From the NCBI RefSeq assembly GCF_002844595.1, contig NZ_PJNW01000006.1, positions 1-64,000 on the forward strand: a stretch of 64,000 bases of DNA, written 5' to 3'. This DNA is from Pleomorphomonas diazotrophica (GTDB lineage Bacteria; Pseudomonadota; Alphaproteobacteria; Rhizobiales; Pleomorphomonadaceae). This document shows, piece after piece, positions 17,206 through 25,840 of this stretch; positions within the stretch are counted from its first letter, which is position 1, and every line of letters starts with the position of its first letter. A program made the position numbers and the translations under genes. The notes under the pieces were generated by a model. The model was not told the DNA's origin. It did no database searches and worked only from the letters and a program-made list of their open reading frames with translations.

Positions 17206-18759
17206 ATGACCGCCTTCCTCGTCGCCAATCTCGCGCCGATCATGTTCGGCTCGATGCTGCTGTTCCTGCTCATCGGCTATCCCGTTGCCTTCGCGCTTGC
17301 CGCTTGCGGCTTCGGTTTCGGCCTGATCGGCATCGAGCTCGGCCTGTTGTCACCCAACCTGTTCCAGGCGATTCCCGATCGCGTCTGGTCGGTCATGAGC
17401 AACGACACGCTGCTCGCCATTCCCTTCTTCACCTTCATGGGGTTGGTGCTGGAGCGGTCGGGCATGGCGGAGGATCTGCTCGACACCATCGGCCAGCTGT
17501 TTGGCCCCGTTCGCGGCGGCCTCGCCTATGCGGTGATCTTCGTCGGCGCGCTGCTCGCCGCCACCACCGGCGTCGTGGCGGCCTCGGTGATCGCCATGGG
17601 TCTCATCTCGCTGCCGATCATGCTGCGCTACGGCTATGACCGGCGCATCGCCTCGGGCGTCATCGCCGCGTCGGGCACGCTGGCCCAGATCATTCCGCCC
17701 AGCCTGGTGCTGATCGTGCTCGCCGACCAACTCGGCCGGTCGGTGGGCGACATGTACAAGGGGGCGCTCTATCCGAGCCTGATCCTGACGGCGCTCTACG
17801 CGCTGTTCGTTTTCATCGTGTCGGTGGTTCGGCCGGGCTGGGTGCCGGCCCTGCCGCCGGAGGCGCGGACGCTGCGCGGCTGGCGGTTGCTTGGCAAGGT
17901 GCTGACGTCGCTGGTGCCGCCGCTGGTGCTGGTGTTCCTGGTGCTCGGCACCATCTTCATCGGCCTTGCCACTCCGACGGAAGGCGGCGCCATGGGCGCG
18001 GTCGGTGCGCTGCTGCTTGCCATGATCAACCGTCGCCTCACCTTCCGCATGGTGGTGCAGGCGCTGGAGCAGACGGCCAAGCTGTCGGCCTTCTGCATGT
18101 TCGTGCTCCTGGGAGCCCGCGTGTTCTCGCTGACCTTCTACGGCATCAACGGCCACCTCTGGGTGGAGAGCCTGCTCGCCGGCCTGCCGGGTGGCGAGGT
18201 CGGCTTCCTGATCGTCGTCAACCTCCTGGTGTTCTTCCTCGCCTTCTTCCTCGACTATTTCGAGCTGGCCTTCATCGTTATCCCGCTGCTCGCTCCGGTG
18301 GCTGACAAGCTCGGCATCGATCTCGTGTGGTTCGGCGTGCTGCTCGGCGTCAACATGCAGACCTCCTTCATGCATCCGCCCTTCGGTTTTGCCCTGTTCT
18401 TCCTGCGCTCGGTCGCGCCGAACCATCCCTATGTCGACAAGATCACCGGCCGGCGGACGGCGCCGGTCACCTCGTCGCAGATCTATCTGGGCGCCATCCC
18501 CTTCGTGCTCATCCAGATCCTGATGGTGGCCCTCGTCATCATGTTCCCGGGGATGGTGACCCACTACAAGGCCGATCATAAGCAGGTGGACCTCGACAAG
18601 GTGAAGATCGAGATCTTGGCGCCGACGCCGGCCGCGCCAGCCTTCGGCGATCCGGCCGCAGCGGGGGCGAGCCCGTTCGGCGCGCCGGCGGCTCCATCCT
18701 TCGGTGCGCCTGCTCCGTCCTTTGGGGCGCCGGCACCGGATTTCGGCGCCAAGCCCTGA
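17206..18759 (+). CDS. TRAP transporter large permease (DctM family)
   Basis: About 517 residues. The DctM domain covers about residues 1-455, with twelve or so helices and the family signatures NDTLLAIPFFTFMGLVLERSG, ASGTLAQIIPPSLVLIVLADQ, TPTEGGAMGAVGAL and NMQTSFMHPPFGFALFFLRS. It forms the sodium-driven pore for a 2-oxo-acid-like substrate, judging from the TakP-like binding protein downstream. Beyond the last helix comes an unusual tail of about 40 residues rich in Pro, Ala, Gly and Phe. GAGGA lies upstream of the ATG at 17206; an in-frame ATG at 17143 overlaps the small permease gene. Confidence 0.9.
   Translation: MTAFLVANLAPIMFGSMLLFLLIGYPVAFALAACGFGFGLIGIELGLLSPNLFQAIPDRVWSVMSNDTLLAIPFFTFMGLVLERSGMAEDLLDTIGQLFGPVRGGLAYAVIFVGALLAATTGVVAASVIAMGLISLPIMLRYGYDRRIASGVIAASGTLAQIIPPSLVLIVLADQLGRSVGDMYKGALYPSLILTALYALFVFIVSVVRPGWVPALPPEARTLRGWRLLGKVLTSLVPPLVLVFLVLGTIFIGLATPTEGGAMGAVGALLLAMINRRLTFRMVVQALEQTAKLSAFCMFVLLGARVFSLTFYGINGHLWVESLLAGLPGGEVGFLIVVNLLVFFLAFFLDYFELAFIVIPLLAPVADKLGIDLVWFGVLLGVNMQTSFMHPPFGFALFFLRSVAPNHPYVDKITGRRTAPVTSSQIYLGAIPFVLIQILMVALVIMFPGMVTHYKADHKQVDLDKVKIEILAPTPAAPAFGDPAAAGASPFGAPAAPSFGAPAPSFGAPAPDFGAKP
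18660..18756 (+). repeat. Tandem Phe-Gly-Ala-Pro-Ala repeats at the DctM C-terminus
   Basis: The last ~33 codons encode repeated FGAPA/SFGAPAP units (FGAPAAPSFGAPAPSFGAPAP). This is low-complexity sequence outside the transporter fold, probably a flexible cytoplasmic or periplasmic tail that arose by repeat expansion. Confidence 0.7.
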
Positions 18760-18776
18760 TCGTCGGGCCATGAGAA

Positions 18777-18804
18777 AAGGCCGGCGGATCGCTCCGCCGG
18801 CCTT
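18777..18804. terminator. Bidirectional terminator between TRAP permease and binding protein
   Basis: A perfect 12-bp stem (18777-18788 with 18793-18804, loop TCGC) lies between two convergent genes, with an A-run on its left and CTGGTTT on its right. It can end transcripts from both sides. Confidence 0.75.
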
Positions 18805-18826
18805 CTGGTTTCCGAAAGGGCCTGGC

Positions 18827-19933
18827 TTACTTGCCGGCGGCCTGCTGCGAGTAGACGTAGCTGTCGAAGTTGTATTCGGCGACGCGGAACCACTGGTAGC
18901 TCTCGGCGCGGAACTGCTTCCAGGGTTCGTAGATCTTCTTGAAGGCCGGGTTCTTGGCCGCTTCGTCCTCGTAGAGCTTGAAGGCGGCGTCATAGGCGGC
19001 GTCGAGAATCTCGCGGCTGAACGGCCGGAGCTGCACGCCCTGGGCGACAAGCCGCTTGAGGGCGGCGAAGTTGCGGGCGTCGTAGGCGGCGGTCATGTCG
19101 TCGTTGGCGAGCGCGGCGGCGGCCTTCAGCACGGCCTTGTAGGCCTGGGGCAGCTCGTCCCACTTCTTCTTGTTGATCATGTATTGCAGCGCCGACGAGC
19201 CTTCCCAGAAGCTCGGGTAGTAATAGTATTTCGCCACCTGATAGAGGCCGAGCCGCTCGTCGTCATAGGGACCGACCCACTCGGTGGCGTCGATGGTGCC
19301 CTTTTCGAGCGCCGGGTAGATGTCCGGCGCCGGGATCTGCTGCGGCACCACGCCGAGGGCCGACAGCACCTTGCCGCCGACGCCGCCGACGCGGAACTTC
19401 AGGCCCTTGAGATCGGCGACGGAGTTGATCTCGTTGCGGAACCAGCCGCCCATCTGCGTGCCGGTGTTGCCGCCGAGCAGCATCACCGCGTTGTAGTTGG
19501 CGAGGAAGTCGTTGAACAGCTCGAGGCCGCCGCCCTGGAGGATCCAGGCCTGCTGCTGGCGCGTGTTGAGGCCGAAGGGCAGCGAGGTGGCGATGGCGAA
19601 GGTGAGGTCCTTGCCGATGAAGTAGTAGGAGGCGGTATGGGTGATCTCGACGGTGTCGTTCTGCACGGCGTCGAGCACCTGCAGCGGCGGCACCAGTTCG
19701 CCGGCCGGGAACACCTGGATCTGGAACTTGCCGTCGGTCGCCTCGGACACGGTCTTGGCGAACAGTTCGGACGAGCCGAAGATGGCGTCGGTCGACTTGG
19801 GGAAGCTGGAGGCAAGACGCCATTTGATTTCCGGCATCGATTGCGCGATGGCCGGCATGGCGAGCGTTCCGACACTCGCCGCGGCGCCGGTGGAGACGAG
19901 CCCGGCCTTCCTGATGAACTGACGACGATCCAT
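18827..19933 (-). CDS. TRAP transporter substrate-binding protein, TakP-like
   Basis: About 368 residues. The N-terminus MDRRQFIRKAG... is a Tat-type signal (RRxFIRK) ending at AMPAIAQ. The mature protein closely resembles TakP, the 2-oxo-acid-binding protein of Rhodobacter: WRLASSFPKSTD, GELVPPLQVLDAVQNDTVE, GGNTGTQMGGWFRNEINSVADLKGLKFRVGG, and DIYPALEKGTIDATEWVGPYDDE, which carries binding-site residues. Pyruvate or other 2-oxo-monocarboxylates are likely ligands. GGAGG precedes the ATG at 19933 by about 6 bases. It is convergent with its permease genes rather than in one operon, which is uncommon for TRAP systems. Confidence 0.88.
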   Translation of the reverse strand: MDRRQFIRKAGLVSTGAAASVGTLAMPAIAQSMPEIKWRLASSFPKSTDAIFGSSELFAKTVSEATDGKFQIQVFPAGELVPPLQVLDAVQNDTVEITHTASYYFIGKDLTFAIATSLPFGLNTRQQQAWILQGGGLELFNDFLANYNAVMLLGGNTGTQMGGWFRNEINSVADLKGLKFRVGGVGGKVLSALGVVPQQIPAPDIYPALEKGTIDATEWVGPYDDERLGLYQVAKYYYYPSFWEGSSALQYMINKKKWDELPQAYKAVLKAAAALANDDMTAAYDARNFAALKRLVAQGVQLRPFSREILDAAYDAAFKLYEDEAAKNPAFKKIYEPWKQFRAESYQWFRVAEYNFDSYVYSQQAAGK

Positions 19934-20222
19934 GCGATCCTCCCCTTGCCCCTTGTTGACTGGCCCCGCTCGGCGCGGCGGCATCGTTGAAACTCGAACG
20001 CGCCGCTCCGACCCAAGGCGAGCGAAGCTGGCGCGGCGGGCATTAAAAACGGAAAATCCGGCATCGCGCAATTAGGTGACGCCGCAAACCTGCAAACTTT
20101 TCCGAAAGTTGCGCGAAATCGTCACGGACGGCGACGGTATGGCCCGCGCCCAAAGAATGCACTTTCCGCCCCTCGGGCGGATCGGCTAACTAGAAAGCCT
20201 TATCAACGCTTCGGACCCGTTC

Positions 20223-20969
20223 ATGACCACTCCCGTCGTCCTCTTCACCGCCGACACCCGCGCTTTCGACGGCTACACCTGGCACTGTGCCCCCAGCACC
20301 TATCTCGAAGCGGTGCTTGATGTGTCCGGTGGCATGCCGGTGATCCTCACGGCCTTCGGGCCGCGCCTCGATCTCGATGCCGTGCTCGACCGGGTCGACG
20401 GCGTCGTTGCCACGGGGTCGCGGACCAACGTCCACCCGTCTCACTACGGCGTGGCGGCCACCGAGGCGATGGGGCCCTATGACGAGGTGCGGGACGCCAC
20501 CAGCCTGCCGTTGATCCGGCGGGCGATCGAGCGCGGCATTCCGCTGCTCTGCATCTGCCGCGGTTTGCAGGAACTCAACGTGGCGCTGGGCGGCTCGCTC
20601 GCCTCCGACATCCAGGACCTGCCGGAGCGCATGGATCATCGCCACCCCGACGTGCCCGACATGGACGGCAAGTTCGCCATCCGCCATGGCGTGACCATCG
20701 CCGCCGGCGGCTGTCTCGGTCGCATCGTCGAGGGCGAGATCGAGGTCAACTCGCTGCACCGGCAGGCGGTGGCGCGTCTCTCCGATCGTCTCGCCGTCGA
20801 AGCGACGGCGCCGGATGGCACCATCGAGGCGGTGTCGGTGAAGGGGGCGGCCGGCTTCACGCTGGGCGTCCAGTGGCATCCCGAGTATTGGGCGACGACC
20901 GATGGTCCGTCGAAAGCCATTCTGGAAGCGTTCGGGGCAGCCATCGCCGCCTATGCCGGCGGGCGCTGA
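20223..20969 (+). CDS. Class-I glutamine amidotransferase-like gamma-glutamyl hydrolase (PuuD family)
   Basis: A 248-residue peptidase C26-type enzyme. The nucleophile elbow is CICRGLQELN (Cys112) and the catalytic His lies in GVQWHPEYW; TGSRTNVHPSHY and IEVNSLHRQAV are typical of gamma-glutamyl-GABA hydrolases (PuuD), which release GABA in putrescine breakdown. Because polyamine synthesis genes lie in the same window, a role in polyamine catabolism is attractive, but no puuA/B/C genes are near. The family also contains hydrolases for other gamma-glutamyl amides. Confidence 0.82.
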   Translation: MTTPVVLFTADTRAFDGYTWHCAPSTYLEAVLDVSGGMPVILTAFGPRLDLDAVLDRVDGVVATGSRTNVHPSHYGVAATEAMGPYDEVRDATSLPLIRRAIERGIPLLCICRGLQELNVALGGSLASDIQDLPERMDHRHPDVPDMDGKFAIRHGVTIAAGGCLGRIVEGEIEVNSLHRQAVARLSDRLAVEATAPDGTIEAVSVKGAAGFTLGVQWHPEYWATTDGPSKAILEAFGAAIAAYAGGR

Positions 20970-20975
20970 GGGGCT

Positions 20976-22034
20976 TCAGCCCCAGAGCGAGGCGCCGAGC
21001 ATCAACAGGCCGAACAGCAGCACGGCGACCGCCGCGCCCGCCTCGATCGCCATGTGAAGACGGTGAGCCATTTCGTTCCCGCTGGCGGCGGCGAGGCGGA
21101 CGGCGAGGCCGCGCGTCGTCACTGCGGCGAGCGTCAGGGCGGCGACGGTGACGCCGGTTCCCAGTGCCATGGTGACGGCCGAGGCGATGCCGGCCATGAG
21201 AAGCCCCTGGCTCAGGGCGAACACCAGCACAATCAGCGCGCCGGTACAGGGGCGTAGGCCGACCGCCGCAATCGCCGTCCAGGCCTTTCTCCAGTCGAGC
21301 CGGCCGGCGGCGACCTCCGGCGACGGCGCGTGCAGATGGCCGCAGCTCTCGTCGTGAACATGCCGCGCCGGCTTCAGCCCGAGCCGGTGCTCGTGGCCGC
21401 AGCCGTCGTGATCCGCCGCGGCGCTGAAGCTGGTGGTGACGACGATTGGCGCGCCGCCCACCGTCACGGCGACGGGGGCATAGCGCTCGGCAAGCCAGAC
21501 ACCGAGGGGGCGTGCGATCTTGCGCCAGACCAGCCAGAGGCCGAGGAGGGCGATCAGCGCGAAGGACCCGGTCTCGAGCACGGCTGCCGCCCGTGTCATG
21601 GCGATGGAGGTGGCGCCGAGCAGAACGGCGGCGATGAGAACCATCACCACAGCGGTCACCGCCTGCGCAAGCGCCGAGACCATGGCGAGAAGGGCGCCGT
21701 TCCTGGCCGTTTCCCGGTTGGCAAGAACATAGGTGGAGATCACCGCCTTGCCGTGGCCGGGGCCTGCGGCGTGCAACACGCCATAGAGAAAGGACAGCGT
21801 CATCAGCCAGACGCCGGCGCTGCCGTCCGCCTTCATGGCGGCGAGCGTCGCCGTGAGGTCGCGATAAAAGGTTGCCTGCCAACCGGCGATGGTCCGGAAC
21901 AGGCCGGGCAGCAAGGCGCTGCTGGCGGCCGGCTCGGGCAGGCCGACGCCGAACGGTCCGGTCGAGGCGAGGGCGGGCGCGGCGACGAGACACAGGGCGG
22001 CGGCAAGGCCGAGACTGCGGGAGGTCAGGGGCAT
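20976..22034 (-). CDS. NicO-family nickel/cobalt exporter
   Basis: A 352-residue membrane protein with a signal-like N-terminus and six or so helices. HAAGPGHGKAVIS (about 88-100) is the NicO/RcnA signature, and a His-rich loop (HDGCGHEH..., HVHDESCGHLH) lies mid-protein; GLRPCTGALIVLVFALSQGL is the second conserved block. It probably exports Ni2+ or Co2+. Its start overlaps the end of the DUF1007 gene by 10 bases, so the pair is translationally coupled, as in many NicO systems where DUF1007 is the periplasmic partner. Confidence 0.87.
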   Translation of the reverse strand: MPLTSRSLGLAAALCLVAAPALASTGPFGVGLPEPAASSALLPGLFRTIAGWQATFYRDLTATLAAMKADGSAGVWLMTLSFLYGVLHAAGPGHGKAVISTYVLANRETARNGALLAMVSALAQAVTAVVMVLIAAVLLGATSIAMTRAAAVLETGSFALIALLGLWLVWRKIARPLGVWLAERYAPVAVTVGGAPIVVTTSFSAAADHDGCGHEHRLGLKPARHVHDESCGHLHAPSPEVAAGRLDWRKAWTAIAAVGLRPCTGALIVLVFALSQGLLMAGIASAVTMALGTGVTVAALTLAAVTTRGLAVRLAAASGNEMAHRLHMAIEAGAAVAVLLFGLLMLGASLWG

Positions 22035-22696
22035 GCGATGTCGGCCCCGTTGGTCTGGCCGTCGGTCAGAAGCTGCAGTTCGGGCGGCAGATCGCGCTGG
22101 TCGGCCGGGATGGCGGCGAGAGCCGCCGCGGCGGCGGGATCCATGTCAGGCGGCCGAAAAGCCTTGGCGGTGCAGGCGGCAGGCGCGGCGTCGAGGACGA
22201 CCGGCCCATCCTTGTCGTCGATCATGCGGAAAGCGACGAAGAAGGTGGGGTCGTAGATTTCCAGCCGGATGGAGCCGGCAGCCTTCACCGGCGCCTTGGT
22301 CGGCAGGGTGAAGAACAGGATGAGGCGTCCGCCGTCGTCCTGCAGCCAGTATTCGGTGGGCTTGTTGAAATCGATGTCCTCGCCGCCGGCAGTGATGAAG
22401 GTGAAGTAGGCGAAGTCCTTCAACGAATCGACGTTGACGTCGGCTAGCGGCTTCAACTCGTCGGTGCTGAGCTTGCCGTCACCGTTGGCGTCGAGACCCT
22501 GGCTCGCGAAGGCGGAATAGGCCTCGTCGAAGCGCCAGATGTTGCGGACGGCTGTAATCTCGCCCTTGCCGTCGAACACCACCTCGGCCTTGGCATCGAC
22601 CCAGACATGCGGGTGGGCGGCAGCGGGCCCGGCGGCGGCGAGGGTGCCGGCAAGCATGACGGTGAAGGCAATCGTCCTCTTGGTCACAAGCGGCAT
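22025..22696 (-). CDS. DUF1007 periplasmic protein with EF-hand-like site
   Basis: About 223 residues. A signal peptide (FTVMLAGTLAAAGPAAA) precedes HPHVWVDAKAEVVFD, the DUF1007 signature with two metal-candidate histidines. Residues near 60-75 read LDANGDGKLSTDEL, an EF-hand loop with Asp, Asn, Asp, Gly and Glu at the calcium-binding positions; this insert is a feature of the family. It likely binds metal and works with the coupled NicO exporter. The start at 22696 was chosen by signal-peptide position; upstream in-frame codons (to 22753) lack similarity. Divergence from LysR is not seen; the two genes point the same way with a 69-base gap. Confidence 0.85.
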   Translation of the reverse strand: MPLVTKRTIAFTVMLAGTLAAAGPAAAHPHVWVDAKAEVVFDGKGEITAVRNIWRFDEAYSAFASQGLDANGDGKLSTDELKPLADVNVDSLKDFAYFTFITAGGEDIDFNKPTEYWLQDDGGRLILFFTLPTKAPVKAAGSIRLEIYDPTFFVAFRMIDDKDGPVVLDAAPAACTAKAFRPPDMDPAAAAALAAIPADQRDLPPELQLLTDGQTNGADIACP

Positions 22697-22765
22697 CCCG
22701 CAGCGATGAGGCGACGACGGTCGGCGCCTCGGTGACACATCGCTGCCAAACAAGGCGGGACAATG

Positions 22766-23710
22766 TCAATCCGCCTCGGGGGGCTCCGCTGCCGAACCAG
22801 ACGGACCGCCGCTGCATTCCTCGCCGTTTTTCTGGAACCAGTCGGCCATGAAGTCGACGAAGGCGCGGATCTTGGCGGAGAGGTGCCGGCGGTGCGGATA
22901 GACGACGTAGATATTGGCGGCGCCCAGCTCGAACTCGGACAGAACGATCCGGAGACGGCCGGCGTTGATGTCGTCTTCCACCATCTTGTAGGGCACCGAA
23001 CCGAAGCCGAGACCGGCCAGCACCGCGAGACGCACCGCCGATGGCGAGTTCACCTCGACGCGACCGGACACCGGCACCGTTTGCCGGGCGCCGTCGACGA
23101 GGAAGCGCCAGTTGAAGCGGTTGCGGAGATTGGAATCGATGATGCAGGGCAGTCGCGTCAGGTCGTCGGGGGTGGTTGGCAGGCCGTGGATATCCACGAC
23201 ATCGGGGCGCACCACCGTCGCGAAGCGGTAATCGGCGAGCTTGCGGGCGATCAGGCTGGAATCGGAGAGTTCGCTGACCCGGATGGCGCAGTCGAATCCC
23301 TCGTCGATCAGGTCGACGAAGCGATCGTCCAACCGGAGGTCGAGGCGTATGGCGGGGTTGGCGGCCACGAAGTCCATGATCGCCTTGCCCAGCGTCGAAT
23401 CGCCGAAGGTGCGCGGGGCGGCGACGCGCAACAGCCCCGTGGGTTCGCCATGACGCTCCCGCACCATGTCCTGAAGATCGTCAACCCTTTGGAGGATTTC
23501 GCCGGCATCGCGGAAGTAGGCCTGACCCAGCTCGGTCAGCGACAGGCGCCGCGTCGTGCGGTTCATCAGGCGGGCGCCCAACTCGTCCTCGAGTTCCTTG
23601 ACGTATTTGGAAATCAAGGCCTTGGACCGGCCAAGCTTCCGGGCCGCGGCGGAGAAGCCGCCGGCTTCGACGACCTCCACGAAAGTACGCATGCGAGTGA
23701 ATGTGTCCAT
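22766..23710 (-). CDS. LysR-family transcriptional regulator
   Basis: About 314 residues. The HTH is at about 15-40 (FVEVVEAGGFSAAARKLGRSKALISKYVKELEDELG), followed by MNRTTRRLSLTELG and the substrate-binding-like effector domain (LRVAAPRTFGD..., SELSDSSLIARKLADYRFATVVRPDVV). It belongs to the CrgA/PP3227-like LysR group with the MDTFTRMRTFVEVV opening. The effector is unknown. The ATG at 23710 matches the family N-terminus; a longer ORF to 23818 has no homologous extension. It lies upstream of the DUF1007-NicO pair on the same strand. Confidence 0.9.
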   Translation of the reverse strand: MDTFTRMRTFVEVVEAGGFSAAARKLGRSKALISKYVKELEDELGARLMNRTTRRLSLTELGQAYFRDAGEILQRVDDLQDMVRERHGEPTGLLRVAAPRTFGDSTLGKAIMDFVAANPAIRLDLRLDDRFVDLIDEGFDCAIRVSELSDSSLIARKLADYRFATVVRPDVVDIHGLPTTPDDLTRLPCIIDSNLRNRFNWRFLVDGARQTVPVSGRVEVNSPSAVRLAVLAGLGFGSVPYKMVEDDINAGRLRIVLSEFELGAANIYVVYPHRRHLSAKIRAFVDFMADWFQKNGEECSGGPSGSAAEPPEAD

Positions 23711-24239
23711 TATCCGCCGCCAGTTTGAGATCTTCCCGTCTTTCGACGACATGGCATGCGCGGTTCCGTGGCCTCCGGAACGCCTGCAAGCCGGCGAAAG
23801 CGCTTTAGGGCCGACCATGTGACAGCCCTAGTCATCGACCAACCGGCAGTCGCGCCCCATTAACTCTAATGACCTGAATTCAGCGAGTTCCGTCAATATG
23901 AAAAATCGGTTTCCAGCGGCAGAATCACTCGAATTTCTGCTGTTTTACGTATAGTTTCCCATGAGTGGACAATCGAATTCTTCCTGTTGAACTAGTGTCG
24001 GTTCGACAGCGACGTTTGCACTTGTTCAAGGCGACGCGACACGCGCCCCGCCCGCTCGCCGTTCGGAGTGTCGCAGCGGGAGCACACCGCATGAAATTGT
24101 CGTCACAAACGGATTTTCGAGTCTCGAGGTCTTGCGGAAGGGGGCGACGCAGAGTACATGCGTCCTTGCCCAATTTCGCACGTGCCTGTGGTTGCGTGCC
24201 GGTTTCGCTAGGGCCGCTAACGGCGGTTCCGGCGAGGGC
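23711..24239. other. Gene-free stretch upstream of the ornithine decarboxylase leader
   Basis: No convincing ORF. The local GC is lower around 23860-23960. The part just right of 23710 must carry the LysR promoter, and the part nearer 24200 probably carries the promoter for the ornithine decarboxylase leader, but I cannot place either box with confidence. Confidence 0.4.
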
Positions 24240-24600
24240 AACCGGTGACCGGAGTTAAACCGGGTCTAAGCCGCTTCTCAAGCGGCGGACGCGACTTAAA
24301 GCAACGACGTAGAGGGCTTTTTTGGTCTCTGTCGGCGCTCCAAACGCTGATGTTACTGAAGAGGCACTACTTCCTTGCCGGACGTGCGGATAGGAGCAAT
24401 CCGTCCAATCAAAGGCTGCACGACCTGGGATCTTGATCGCACGGCGCATCTTCGCCGGGCGCTTGGGGTTCAAGGCCGCAACTGACATCCACCGTCTTCC
24501 GGGAACGGAAGGCGATGAGGATACATCCGCTCGCGCGTGCCGGGTCCACACCGGTCGCGGAGAGAGGGTCGCTCATCCTCAGATCGTAGAGTTTGGACGA
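24240..24600 (+). ncRNA. Candidate speF-type leader RNA of ornithine decarboxylase
   Basis: A long untranslated region precedes the decarboxylase ATG at 24616. Alphaproteobacterial ornithine decarboxylase genes are known to be preceded by the speF RNA motif of several hundred bases. Visible structures are a 7-bp hairpin (24270-24276 with 24280-24286), a T6 run at 24316-24321 that could act in attenuation, and a 9-bp hairpin with a GGAA tetraloop (24493-24501 with 24506-24514). Boundaries are approximate. Identity rests on gene context plus structure, not on a covariance-model match. Confidence 0.5.
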
Positions 24601-24615
24601 CGGAGTTCCAGGGCC

Positions 24616-25761
24616 ATGACCGCGCGCATTCTTGACTTCCTTGCCAGCCGACGACCCGAAGGCCCCTGCCTGGTGGTCGACCTCGATGTCGTCCGCGACA
24701 ACTTCAATGCCTTCCGCCATGCGCTGCCCGACACCCGCATCTACTATGCGGTGAAGGCCAATCCGGCGCCGGAAGTGCTGCAGTTGCTCGCCGATCTCGG
24801 CTCGTCCTTCGACTGCGCCTCGATCCCGGAGATCGAGATGGTGCTGGCCACCGGCGCGACCGCCGACCGCATCTCCTTCGGCAACACCATCAAGAAGGAG
24901 CGCGACGTCGCCCGCGCCCTCGAGCTCGGCGTCAACCTGTTCGCGGTCGATTGCGAGGCCGAGGTCGACAAGATCGCCCGTCAGGCCGAGGCGACCGGCA
25001 CGGTCGGCGCCCGGGTGTTCTGCCGCATCCTGTGCGACGGCGCCGGCGCCGAGTGGCCGCTCAGCCGCAAGTTCGGCTGCGAGCCGTCGATGGCCGCCGA
25101 GGTGCTGGAGCACGCCCATCGCGCCGGGCTCACCGCCTATGGCATCTCCTTCCATGTCGGGTCGCAGCAGGCCAATCTCGACGCCTGGGACGGCGCGCTG
25201 TCGTCGGCTTCCGCCATTTTCGGCGAACTGGCCGAGCGCGGCATCCAGCTCAAGATGGTCAACCTTGGCGGTGGCTTCCCGACCCGCTATCTCAAGGACG
25301 TGCCGGCGACGGAGGCCTATGGCCGCTCGATCGACGAGGCGGTGCGACGGCATTTCGGCAACCACGTGCCCGAGACGATCATCGAGCCGGGTCGCGGCAT
25401 GGTGGGCGGTGCCGGCATGATCAAGGCGGAAGTGGTGCTGATCTCCAAGAAGCATCGCGACGACGAGCAGCGCTGGGTCTATCTCGACATCGGCAAGTTC
25501 GGCGGTCTGGCCGAGACGATGGAAGAGGCGATCCGCTACCCGATCCGCACCCGCCACGACGGGTCCGCGACCGCGCCCTGCGTGCTGGCCGGCCCGACCT
25601 GCGACAGTGCGGACGTGCTCTACGAGAAGACGCCCTACGAGCTGCCGATCAGCCTGGAGATTGGCGACGAAGTGCTGATCGAAGGCACCGGCGCCTACAC
25701 GACGACCTATTCGGCGGTAGCCTTCAACGGTTTCTCGCCGCTCAAGTCCTACGTGATCTGA
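24616..25761 (+). CDS. Ornithine/lysine decarboxylase, alanine-racemase fold
   Basis: About 381 residues. A fold-III PLP decarboxylase making putrescine from ornithine (and possibly cadaverine from lysine). The PLP lysine is Lys47 in YYAVKANP; HVGSQ (His180), LGGGFPTRY, IIEPGRGMVGG and the catalytic Cys329 in GPTCDSADVLY are all present. Length fits the short alphaproteobacterial ODC type. The ATG at 24616 begins the homologous region; upstream in-frame sequence belongs to the leader. Product putrescine feeds homospermidine synthase (13543-14973). Control through the upstream leader is likely. Confidence 0.92.
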   Translation: MTARILDFLASRRPEGPCLVVDLDVVRDNFNAFRHALPDTRIYYAVKANPAPEVLQLLADLGSSFDCASIPEIEMVLATGATADRISFGNTIKKERDVARALELGVNLFAVDCEAEVDKIARQAEATGTVGARVFCRILCDGAGAEWPLSRKFGCEPSMAAEVLEHAHRAGLTAYGISFHVGSQQANLDAWDGALSSASAIFGELAERGIQLKMVNLGGGFPTRYLKDVPATEAYGRSIDEAVRRHFGNHVPETIIEPGRGMVGGAGMIKAEVVLISKKHRDDEQRWVYLDIGKFGGLAETMEEAIRYPIRTRHDGSATAPCVLAGPTCDSADVLYEKTPYELPISLEIGDEVLIEGTGAYTTTYSAVAFNGFSPLKSYVI

Positions 25762-25840
25762 ACCCACTCCGGGCGGCTTCCGACCGGTTCCTTGTGACTT
25801 CATCGCCCCGCCGGGAGCGGCGGGGGACGGGGTTGCCTCG

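Noticed and set aside
18660-18756. Frameshifted fusion of a second protein to DctM
   Set aside because: The tail stays in frame to one stop codon and is a simple repeat, not a separate domain.
17350-19050. Minus-strand frame of 566 codons
   Set aside because: Antisense to the TRAP large permease; dominated by Arg, His, Asp and Gln with no fold.
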